NCBI RefSeq assembly: GCF_037392515.1
Contig: NC_090291.1
Coordinates: 43,951,001-44,015,000, forward strand
Direction: 5' to 3'
Origin: Haliotis asinina
Taxonomy: Eukaryota; Mollusca; Gastropoda; Lepetellida; Haliotidae
Length of the DNA stretch: 64,000 bases
Positions 14,901 to 26,900 of this stretch are shown here, in pieces (within the stretch, counting starts at the first letter, position 1; the number at the start of each line of letters is the position of its first letter). A program made the translations under genes and the position numbers. The notes under the pieces are model-generated. The model made no database searches and was not told the origin of the DNA. It saw only the letters and a list, made by a program, of their open reading frames with translations.

Positions 14901-17900
14901 ACTCCTGCCGTGGGACCACATTCGCGCCAAGGCGTACTGAATGGGTCGCATCCTCAACCGCGCCCTCCAAGCAACGTCCACCGTCGCTGCCATGTTGCCT
15001 AGCAACTGGAGCCAAACCCGAGCCGAAGCCGAGGGGGACTCGAGGAATTGCATAACAACTCTCTGAACTTTGGAGATCCGATCCGGCGACAGGGAGACTA
15101 TGCCTCTCGCTGTGTCAAACCGTGCGCCTAAGAAGATCAGATCCTGTGTAGGAACTAGGTCTGACTTCTTGAGATTGATAATCCAGCCCAACCTGGTGAG
15201 AATACACATTATGGCGAATGTTGCGTCTCGACTCAAGTGAGCGGCAAGTGCTCGTATAAGCCAATCGTCCAGGTACGGGTGACAACACCTGCCCTGTGAC
15301 CTGGCCACTTGCTCTGGGATTAACATAAGCTTGGTGAATACCCTCAGAGCCGTAGCAATGCCGAAGGGAAGCACCCGAAACTGATAGCATACCCCGTCGA
15401 AGGAGAACCGCAGGTACTTCCTGAACTCGGGATGCATCGGAACATGCAGGTACGCATCCTTGAGGTCGATGGACGTAAGCCAGTCGCCTCTTTCTACAGA
15501 TGAGATCACTGACCGTAGTGTCTCCATCTTGAATGACGGTACCTGCAGCATAGTGTTCAGCCGTTTGAGATTGAGAATCGGTCTGAACCCTCCGTCCTTT
15601 TTGGTGACCAGGAAACAAGTGGAGTAAAATCCCTCTTGTTCCTGGCCCCCTGGAACCACCTCGATGGCCGCCTTGTCCAGTAAAGACTGAACCTCGGCGC
15701 GGAGAACCTCGGCTTTCTCCGGAACTACCGGCACAGGAGTGCGCCGAATTCAGGAAAAGGGAGGCGGGTCTCTCTTCCATAGTGGTAAGTGGCCGTCCCT
15801 GAGTGTGGATAGGACCCAGGGGTTGGAGGTTACCTTTTCCCAATCCGACAGGAAGTGGGAAAGGCGGCCACCCACAGGAAGGTTTGGCAGAAGGCAATGA
15901 ATGCCCGACGTCGGCAGTGCTCCGACTGCTTGATTCGGGTTCACTTGCAAGGGCTCCGGAGGATGACTTACTGGGAAGCCGGGGCCGACTTCCCTTTCCT
16001 CGGAAAAGGATGCTGGGGCGCGGCAGCCTTGCCCTTGCCCTTGCCCCTACCCTTACCCTTCCGCGCCTGCAAGGGCTGTGCCCACTTAGCAGAGTCCTTG
16101 GCCGGAGCCGAAGGATAAGCGGAGGAAAGCACCGGGGGACGCGCACGAGAAGTGTGAGGCTGTTCTAACAAGGGTTTAGACTCCTTGAATGTAGACACAG
16201 CCTCCGCGGCCTCCCGGACTACTGATGCCGCTCCCGGGAAGAGAGTAGATCCCATCCGGAATGGCAGTGAAAGTAGCGCTTGTTGAGTGGCCGGCGAATA
16301 CCGTGCCACGGACAGCCACAGTCTACGGAGGCCCATAACTGCAGACATCATCTGACACGCCGAGGACCTGATCGAGTCCCGCGCCAGATGTGACTGCACC
16401 TCCGTAAGCTGTTGAGCGAGCGTTGGGGAAACACACTCCTCCTCAACACCGCCGCCGTCAACAAGCCGACGCTGCAATACCAAAGTATATGCGGCGTGTA
16501 TTGTGACTTTAAGGCATTGAGCTGCATTTCGGTACTGCTCCTCAAACGACCTATAAGCCGATTTGAGGGCAGTAACGTTAGAGGTGAACGGAGGCAGGCG
16601 GCGTCCTTGCTTAGGTGAAGCTAAGGAGCTGCCAGAGGAACCCCCCAGGGCGACCGATGCATAGATACAGTCGTCGACCACTGGAGGGTTATACAAGTCA
16701 AGATCACCCATAAGGTAACGTCGGTCTAGCTCCGGCAAATCGAAGCGTGACCGCGCTCCCGTTATAAGAGGGTTAATCACTTCTGACAATATAGAAGGGA
16801 GGATGCGCAACCGAGAATCCACCACCTTGGCTGGGGCAAAAGCCTCACCCGGCAGTCGGAAATCCTCGGGGTCAGGTGTCGCCGAAGCAACCACGACCTG
16901 CGGCAGGACAGAAGCGATACGCTCCCGTACCTGCCTCAGCGAGGCGCCGAGCGAAAACGAAAACTCACTCGACCCACCCCGGTCCTCCCCCTCCTCCATT
17001 ATCTCCTCCGCGCGATCCCCCATGAGTGACACCTCAGATCTGTCATCTAAGGATAGCTCCGGGGGATCGGTCGAGGGAACATCCGAAAGAGAGAGAGGCC
17101 CGAGCAGAGCCGAGCGGCCCGACGCCATAGACCCGACGCCCGAGACTGAATCTGGGTGGCGGATCGCCGGTACGCTCCCAACATAGGTATGGTCCCATGA
17201 CCAACACTGGCAACCTCGGAGTGGCTGGCAACCGACTCTAAAGTCGGTTCCTGCGCACCCCTAATGGAAGTCCCCACACCGGCGCCAGAGGCGTGGCTGG
17301 GGAGTCACATGGAAGCCGAAGCCGGATACACACCCGACTCCGGACGAACACCGATCTCCTGACGGAGACCGGACATCGCGTCCGAAATCAGGGTATGCAC
17401 CGACGCCATTTGCTGCTGTAACAAAGACGAAAGTAAATCAAATGTTAACGGTTGCGAGGGTTCAGTGGGAGGTGCTGCGGAGGTAGAAGCCACCGCTGGA
17501 GGTGGAGCCGAAGTACCCTTCGCTGGTTTTGCCGTATCCCCCCCCCGAGACTGAAGCCGAAGACGCCTTCTTAATATCTTTTTTGGCTTTTTTTGAAGGC
17601 GGCTCCTGAGCCCAAATATCCCCCCCCGCCTGGATCAAAGATCTATAAAAGATCAAGTCTGCATGACGGGATTTTTGAGCCCTAGGGGAAAAGTCCTGAC
17701 ATATGGTGCATCCTTGCTCGTCGTGAGCTTCCTCCGCCAAGCAACGCAGGCACAGAATATGCTTATCCCTCGGGGGGAGTTTTGCGTTACAAGTAGCACA
17801 CCCCTTGAACTGGAAAAAACCGAACCGTGCTATGATTAATAGCAAGGCCCGTTAATCCAACAAACACATGAGTATTTAACAGAAACAATAATACGCACTG

Positions 17901-20900
17901 GTGATATTTAACCGTTAAATAATAAGAAAGCTATTTATGAAAACATACAATAGCATATAAGGATTTCTTTATCATGGAAAAGAAAGGTAGAAAACCATAC
18001 AAATATCCGGTTTGTATTTAAAACCACCTAAAAGAATAGGCAGAAGAAATAACCACCAGGTACGTGCCGCCCGCCATCTTGTCAGCCACATGGCTGAAGA
18101 CCATGGTAGCCACGGAAAGTTACAACATTTCATGAATGAAAAAGAGTGAAATATGCATTCCTAATACCGCCCGTGCGTTAAAAAGGAACCATACATACAG
18201 TTTTCGTAGCTTTCTCACTCATTTCTCTTCAATTCGTAGGTTCTCTAAATATGAGAGCTTGCTGATGGACGACTGTCCTCAATGACGACAGCATGAAAAG
18301 TGAGGTATGAGGTACACGGCGAGAGTTGCCTGCTCTTGGCTGTTAAGGGGCCCGGGTGGGGGCCCTGTAGGGGTGGTCTCACAAGACAAAAACGAGTTTT
18401 TTGTTTTGTAAAATATTTATTCAATATTGTTACAACTGTCGTAGGCATTTTTAAATGGACATTTTAATGCTATATATGTACCCCAAGGAGGACTTCTTCT
18501 GAAAAAGAATGCCACAACTGCATCTTGTCATGATGAGGCACATCAGTGGCTTACAGCATCCACAATATTCTGTTTGCTTATGGTTTAATGCTTATTTAGC
18601 AATAATTTTGCTACATCACAGTAGATGGTACATGCGGTCATGTCACAACCAGGCAAACAAGAAACAGTAAGCATTTGTTTTGTGAGTTATGGAAATGGCA
18701 AGTTTTGGGGCAAGAAAATCGAAACACACAGGTTCCTAGATTCATAACACATGTAGATATAATTTATGCCTTTTTTTAGCAATATTCCAGCAATATTCCA
18801 GCATGGCACACCAAAAATGGGCTTCACATATTGTACCATATGGGGAATTGAACTCTGGTCTTCAACATGACAAGCTAACACTTTAATCACTAGGCTACAC
18901 CACAGTTCCTATCAGATCTAAGTATTAGATGAGCCACAACCTAAAAAATGACCCCAATTTGCATATATGGGAACACCCTCCAGAATATTCCATTTGAAAC
19001 AAGAAGAAACAGGTTGTCGTCTAAATATTAAAAAGTTCAATTTCCTAATGTGAATCGTGTTTTGATTGTTATATCATACTACCGTGGACCTAAAACGCTC
19101 CACAAGACACATGTTAAACAGCAACGGCATTGATTTCATGTGATGGTCAACATGTATTGCATGTGCTTAATCACCAATCTACCTGTAGCAACCAAGTGTA
19201 TTCGTCCACATTACTGCCCCGCCTGCTGGTCATAAACATGTTCACTGCACTGGCTCATCTAATACTTCTCAAGCAGTAATGCATGTTTTACAAAGCATAT
19301 CATCCTACCCTTCGATTTTGTTGTTATCATCATCCTCTTCATCATCATCTCCTATATCTTCTTCATCCTGGAAATCACCATCATTAAATATGGCCACTTG
19401 CTCTGCTTCCTCTTTGAAGTGAGGCTGTAACAGATAGTGATTGGTCAGAAAGTGGATAAAAAAGACAGTGATTGGTCAGGAGGAGGCTATGAAAGATTGT
19501 GAGCTGCAATAAAGTGAGACTGGTCAGAAAGAGGTTATAAGAGATTCTGATTGGTCAGAAAGAGGCTGCAATAAATTGTGATTGGTCAGAAAGTGGTTGT
19601 AAAAAGATTGTGATTGGTCAGAAACAAAGACGCTATAAAAGATTGTGAGCTGTTATAGATTGTGATAGGTCAGAAAGAGACTATAAGAGATTCTGATCGG
19701 TCAAAAAGAGGCCCTTTGAGATTTTCATTGGTCAAAAAGAGGCTGTACTAGAATGTGATTGGTGAAAAGAGGTTGTAAGAGATAGTGCTTGTTCAGGGGG
19801 TTGTAAAAAGATTGTAACTGCTCTGAATATGACAGTCAAAGACTGCAATTGTCAGACTGAAATTCAGTGGCTTTGTTATTAGCCAGAATAAAGAGGTGAT
19901 AGACTGTTATTGGTCAGAATGAAACTCTCGTGGATTACAAAAGGACTGATAGTGAATGAATGAGGCCAATGAGCATGACAGCCAACTGGTGTTGTATGGG
20001 GCTTTCTGTTGGTGTATGAGACTTTCTGGTGGTATATAAGTGATAATCTTGGACTGATCCCAGAGTGTCAGGACTAACTCACCGTAACGCCCTCATTTGA
20101 CTTGACAGACAGCAGCATGTAGTGCACTATTTTAGCCAGGTATGTTCCCATCTCCCCCTTCATCAGGTTTGACACAGCAGCAAACAGGCTGTACCTGGAG
20201 ATATAAACACAGTCAAACAGGCTGTACCTGGTGATACCATCAAACATGCTATACCTGGAGATACAAACAGTCACCCATGATGTACCTGGACATACAAACA
20301 CAGTCAAACATAATGTACCTGGATACACAAACAGTCTGTACCTAGAGACATAAACACAGTCAAACAAACTGTACCTGGAGACACAAACACAGTCAAACAT
20401 GATGTACCTGGACACACAAACACAGTCAAACATGATTTACCTAGACAAACATTGACAAACACAGTAAAACAGGCAATACCACAAGATATAACAGTCAAGC
20501 AAGCATTATCTGGACATACAGAGCGTACCTTGACACAAAAACAAATAGACTGTACCCTGGACATTCAAAACAAAGTCATACAGGTGGTACCTGAAGATAC
20601 AAACACAGTCAAACAGAAGCACACAGGCTGAGGATGAACACACAAACACAGCTTTTCTTCTGTGGTCATACACATATCTACTTACACGCAACGTCTCACA
20701 TCTGGATCATCAGCATTCTCCAGCAGGTTGATGCCGAACTGTATACACTCTTTACAGAGTGGCAGGAACGTCTCGTCACCCACGCTCCTTGCAAGCACTC
20801 CAAGGGTATCTGAGAGGGATTATGCATGAATATCGATAGGTAGTAGAATCCATTACTGAGACAGCATAGCATTTCTCGATTTTGTCAGGATAATACTCCC

Positions 20901-23900
20901 AAAATATTCATCATGACATATCCCCCCAGCCCCCACATATTTGAAAGGACAAATCATCTGACAGTTACTTATTGCCTTTTTAGACCAAGTCAAAATTGTT
21001 TCCATGGAATTCATGAAAAATATAATAAATGCCATATATCTGTAATAAAAAAAAGTCACCACTTCAAGATCTGTCTCATATATCTGCCAAGATCTTTTGA
21101 AAGATATGAAATGGTTTTCGAGTTGTGCTCCAGAAACGAAATCAGCAACGTGTTCATGGAACCGAGAAAATAATACATCATAAAAACCTGTAAATAGCGA
21201 AAGACAATACTTTGGGGTCTGCCACACATATCTACCTAGTAACACTGACAGATATTAAGAAGTTTTGGAGTTCTGCTCTGGAAACCAAACACTCCCCTCA
21301 CTTTTGAGAGCAAGTCCGAAACGTTTCCATGGAAACCGATATAATAATAAATCACAAAAACCTGTATATAGCAAAGACCACTTTAGGTTCCGATTGATGT
21401 ATCTACCAAGTTTTGCAGAAAAATATTGAATAGTTTTTGAATTCTGCTCCAGAAACGAAGCCCATCCCTCCATTTTGAGACCAAGTCTGAAACGTTTCCA
21501 TAGAAACAGAGAAAATAATAAATGAGAAAAACATGTAAATAGCAAAAGGCACCACTTTGGGGTCTGCCACACATATCTACCAAGTAACACTGACAGATAT
21601 GAAGAAGTTTTGGAGCTCTGCTCCGGAAACCAAACACACCTCTCACTTTTGAAACTACTATCTGAAACATTTCCATGGAAACTGATAAAATAATAACTCA
21701 TAAAAACCTGTAAATACCAAAAGGCACCACTATAGGTTCCGACTGTTATATCTACCAAGCTTTGCAGAAAAATATTGAACTGTTTTTGAGTTCTGCTCCA
21801 GAAACGAAGCCCACCCCACCATAAGACTAACACCAAAAAGTTCCATGGAAAAAAAATAATATATATATATAAATGCCCAAAATCTGTAAATAGCAAAAGG
21901 CACAACCATACGCTGAGATTACTATATCTATCAAGTTTGGTCTAAAAATACTGAACGGTTTCTGAGTTATGCTCCGGAAACAAAATTATTACAGACAAAC
22001 GGACGGATGGGGGACGGACGGACAAGGCGTCAACTACATCCCCCCACATTACATGCTGGGGGGATAATGAAGCACAGTGCACTGGACTCAAAATAGCTGT
22101 GAAATCAAATTACTCTTACGAGAGAGACGGGAGCTATGGAGGATTGTTAAACGGGTCAGGGCATTCATTAAAAATGGATAAATACATAATACCTTTGATA
22201 ATCATGGATGCAAACAATGAAGAAATTACATTATCTTATCAACAGGCAGTAATTAGTGAAGTCTTGACAGGGGAGGAAAGATTTACTATCTGTCTGGCAT
22301 TATTTATTTATTTTTAAATGCAAAAGTCACCTCCATATTTAAACTTTCATCTTATCTGTAGCTCTATACTATCATACCTATAGTCTGTATCTGTAGTTTT
22401 CTCATGTCTTCATTGTCGACGGCAGTGAGGTAAACTTTGAAGTGATCCATCACCTCAGGGAAGTATGGCACCAGGCCCTCCTTGGCCGCCAGAGCTACAA
22501 GAGTGAAACACAAGTGGAGATTGAGGGCTGCAGTTGCTCAGTTATGGCACAGTGTGGAGGTTAGGGGTGATGTACAGGACACGGTGTTGGGGTTGGGAGT
22601 GATCTCCAAGGTTCAGTGGGGCATGGGGTGGGGGGCTGGGTGGGGACAGGCAGTGCTTCACTGGGAAATCTGTAGGGGCATGGTGTGATGTACAGGATAC
22701 AGAGTGGGGCATGGGGTGATGTACAAGGTACAGTGTGGAGTCTGGGGGTGATGTACAAGATACGGTGTGAGGTCTGGGAGTGATGTACAAGATACAATGT
22801 GGGGTCTGGAGGTGATGTACAGGGTACAGTGTGGGGTCTGGGGGTGATGTACAGGATACAGTGTCAAGTCTGGAGGTGAAGTACAGGGTACAGTGTGGGG
22901 TCTGTAGGTGATGTACAGGATACAGTGTGTGGTCAAGGGGTGATGTACAGGGTACAGTTTGGGTTCTTGGGGTGATGTACAGGGTACAGTGTGTGGGGTC
23001 TGGGGGTGATCTAAAGGGCACGGTGTGTAGGCTGGGGTGATGTACAGGGTACAGTAAGGGAGGGGTAGGTCAATAGGGCACCAAATGTAGGCTGGGGCTG
23101 GTCTACAAGGCACGTAGGGGCATGAGTGGGAGATGGCGGTGTTACGCTGGGCAACCTGTAGGGGCAAGGGGTGATCTACAGGGCACAATGTGAGGAAGGG
23201 GAATTCTCAAGAGGGGTCAGATAGACTCACCTGCAGCTCCTAGTGCGCTGATGGCCAGCTCCTTGGCTCTCATTGATGGGGAACTCTTCAACACAATCAA
23301 CAGGTGTTCCATCAGGTTCGGCAAAAATGGAAGAATTTCTTTTTCTAGAAATCACAAAGGTACAAATTCTTCCATGACCCATTATGTCTTGAATTCTTGT
23401 CAAGAAGTTATTGACAGTTTGAACATCATCAGGCTCATAATACTTTACAAAAGTATTTTTAATTTTCACAATACTTCTGCATCAACTAAAACATCAACTA
23501 CTACAGCCTGTGCCACCCCTTAAAATGGCACCAAACTTTATTTTGAGTTGAGTTGATTATGATCAGGCTCATAATACTTTACAAAAGTATTTTTAATTTT
23601 CACAATACTTCTGCATCAACTAAAACATCAACTACTACAGCCTGTGCCACCCCTTAAAATGGCACCAAACTTTATTTTGAGTTGATTTCAATCCTACATG
23701 GTCTCTTGATTGCTGAGTGCGAGACTGAGAAGTATTATCTCCACTCTGGCTTAAAACAAACTATGTACACACCTAGATTTTCAATAAACATTTCCAGAGC
23801 GTAATAGCTTTTGGTGAGACCCTTGGGATTCTTGTCGGCCTCTTGCGTAGCACGACCAAGATACTGGAACAACAGGGGCAGTAACTCCGAGGCAAACTTG

Positions 23901-26900
23901 CTGATGTTTGGCTGTAATGGAGAAGGAAACAATTTAAGTTTTGATTTTCGACAGATTTAAATGTCCATATAATTTCTCCATCACTGATCTTAAACAGAAT
24001 GGCATGCCATTGTATTTGGCAAAACATTTCATTTCTCATGTGCATGGTGAAACTTGTAAACAGAAGCACACTGCTATTAATAACTGTTCGTTGCACTCAG
24101 CAGTATTCAACATATGACAGTTTTTGTTTTTATGAAATACCAAAACAATTGAAATCCCTGGATGCACAGTCAGAACAATTATCTCTGCCACTTATTGTTC
24201 ATCTGCCATAATTGTTATCAAAACCAGTGAGTCTGACCACCCAATCCCATTAGTCGCCTCTTGCAAGCATGGGTTGACACTGTGTCCTGTGATTTACACA
24301 GGTCCCTGCCAATCTGTATTGCTATGGTTACCTGCAGATGCTCGGAGAACTGTCCCAAGGCAAACAGGGCTGAGTTTCTAACAATGGGATCTGGATCATT
24401 CAGGCCTTTACATACACACTGCAGGATTGCATTCAGGTGTCTGGGGATAGTAAGAATAATAGTGACATTTTCAGCATCCTGGGTAAAATACAACCACTAC
24501 AATCAATTCAACAAATTCAGAGACAACAAAAAGCAATTCCTCTCTTAAACAAAATCTAAACATGGGTTGTTAAACATGTGTAATGCATTGTGTTTTATAG
24601 TTGAGTGAGTGAGCGAGCATGGTTTTACGCCACTTTTAGCAATGTTCCAGCAGTCTCACATCGAGGGACACCAGAAATGGGCTTCACACACTGTGCCCGT
24701 GGTGGGGAATCGAACCTGGATCTTCGGCGAGTTGACACTTTACGCACTATTCAGTTCCACCATCCCCATTGTTTTATGAACAAATAGTAACAATTAATAA
24801 ACAAATGAGACATGGGCTTCTTACAATTTTATCTATGTTGTGAAACAAACCAGTGTCTTTTGGTGGCTCCCACTGGGCCCTCGTGAGTGAGTGAGTGAGT
24901 GAGTGAGTGAGTCCGTCAGTGAGTGAGTGAGTCCGTCAGTGAGTGAGTCAGTGAGTGAGTCAGTTGAAACAAACCCTGACCCTACCTACTCAAATCCAAT
25001 TTTTGCTTCAAGTGAATGAGTTAATGATGATCTAATCTGACAAATGAAATATTACAGGAAAACACTCCTGGAGACAAGAAAGAGCTTCCCACACTGTGCT
25101 CATTAAAGAGTCATGTTTCCATCATGAAGGGCTGCAGTATTGGGATGATGTTGACAAGCTGATACAGTAGCTTACTTGTTCATGATGTAGTCGGCACATC
25201 CCTCAGCAATGACAGCCATGGCGATGTACGCAGCCTTCCGGAACCCAGGCTTGTCACTTGCCAGGCCGCTCTCAACTAGAGGCATCTTAAAGAAGACGCA
25301 CCTTACAGTTACCACAGCAACAACACACATGGTTTCCTTACATTTACCATAGCTAGCAGGCACATGCTTTCTCATTACATCTGAAGTCGACAATATCTAT
25401 ATTACCTAAACAAAACTGAAAAATTGCATCCATTACATTAACTGTACAGTGTAGTTGATGAAACCAAAATGACACATACATTCTATAGGGATGTAGGGAA
25501 CTAAACCATTTTAGACTTTTTACTTCTTTATTCAAAATGTATTAACTTACCACTTCTGGGACAAGCTTCTCTGGAGGTAGATGAAGAGCCAATGTGTCGA
25601 TTACCTGTAAAATGAATACAATGATCAACACTGAGATGTGTGAAACTGAAGTTAAATGGGGTTTAATGCCATACTGGAGAATATTTCGGTTATATGATAA
25701 TGTGCATGTGTGGCTAGCCCAGACTTAAGCTGGTTTTATAGCGCTAGCTCACTAAGATACCTTGCCTCAGCTAAAGCTTTACACACTGACATACTATACT
25801 GAAGCCAAGCTGACCAGTCCTTATACCCATATGCCAAACGCCAGCAGGGATCAACAATATATTAATGTATCTTGGTATGACGCGGACAAGTTTTAAACCT
25901 GTGACCTTTGGATCTCCAGCCAGATGTTCTAACCACTACAGGAGGTGCTTGTACACTACTTTCAATAACATTCTATTCACAGCAATGCAGGATTATTGGA
26001 GAGTAATGCTAAAAGTAAGACAGGTCTTAGATGTCACCACTCTGGTAATCACAAGCACAGGTATCATGCTAGAAACAACTGGGCAAACCAGGATTCAAAC
26101 CAGTGTTTGTAAGTTCCTGGTATAACCAAGGTGCAAAATGTGGCACCTTCGACAACTGGGCTTAGTGATTCCTGCACGATGATAAAAACGTGTATACAGA
26201 TTTTAAACAGTGATATACATGTGTGAGACCTGACAGCACCAGCTTATGATTGATAAGGACAAAAACATCACAATTACTGCGATGTTTCCAAAATTAATGA
26301 ACAAAAAGAGAAAAACTAGGTAACACATATCTGATGAATTGAACGAACAGGTCAAGCCAACAAACAGGGTGTAAACATTTAAAGAAAAATAACAGACCAG
26401 ACAAAAATTACAAGAAAATAACTTTGTCCATTTCACCTGTGAAGCCACTTTGCTTGGGCTGTCCCCACCTTGTGGACTCTGACCACATAAACACAGCAAC
26501 AGATCTCATTGTAATTATGTGAATTAATGTCCCATGGCTTTCACTGATATGGCAAAATAACTCAAAAACCATATTTTTATTAAAATGATTATTGTCAAAG
26601 ATGAACTTAAAACGAAGATACCTCTTCAGTGCTGATCACAAAAGACCAAGATTTTACACAATAAAAAAGGATACTTTTGAAAAGATGAAACATGTTTGAT
26701 CTTAGCTAACAGAGCCAGTGAGTGTACAGGTCAGTTTTTAACTGAGGCTTAAATCTGACTGTTAAAATCATTACTCCTATACCTCAAACACAGTCTTTGT
26801 GGAATGGCGCACAGAGATCACCACAAATTCACCAACACGTCAGAATACCCTATGATATAAATTGTGATCTCTTTCTCATAGTCATATATCAGCATAAAAT

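Larger units (their letters stand above)
12281..18510 (-). mobile_element. DIRS-type tyrosine-recombinase retroelement (fossil, nearly whole) in IPO4 intron 20
   Basis: The element is about 6.2 kb and reads in the same direction as IPO4. Order of parts from its 5' end (right side): inverted terminal repeat, Cys-rich domain, gag-like region, reverse transcriptase with RNase H, tyrosine recombinase, internal complementary region, inverted terminal repeat. The inverted repeats plus an internal region complementary to both outer ends are diagnostic of the DIRS family and exclude Ngaro and ordinary LTR elements. The two 205-bp repeats look identical, which suggests a young insertion. The coding part is broken in about two or three places. 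Confidence 0.93.

Noticed and set aside
13933-16146. 360- and 343-codon frames overlapping the DIRS RT region
   Set aside because: Off-frame shadows of the element's coding region: they lack catalytic motifs and coding-like composition.
12362-18448. Two matching frames starting MPTTVVTILNKYF on opposite strands
   Set aside because: They are the two inverted terminal repeats of the DIRS element read outward-in, not genes.
13099-18510. Ordinary LTR retroelement or endogenous retrovirus
   Set aside because: No direct LTRs, no DDE integrase and no envelope. Inverted ends and a tyrosine recombinase identify DIRS.
20074-20640. Regularly spaced ~33-bp repeats resembling a CRISPR array
   Set aside because: Units are contiguous without unique spacers, degenerate, and match the neighbouring splice site in an animal intron.
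21255-21905. 216-codon minus-strand open frame
   Set aside because: It runs through the 172-bp satellite and repeats the same peptide words. No known domain.
22542-23188. 159- and 176-codon minus-strand frames
   Set aside because: Low-complexity translation of the 32-bp minisatellite, open in two frames because of the repeat composition.
25268-25285. Acceptor ctag at 25276 for IPO4 exon 13
   Set aside because: Out of phase. The upstream tttaag acceptor gives MPLVESGLASDK in frame and keeps the total divisible by three.
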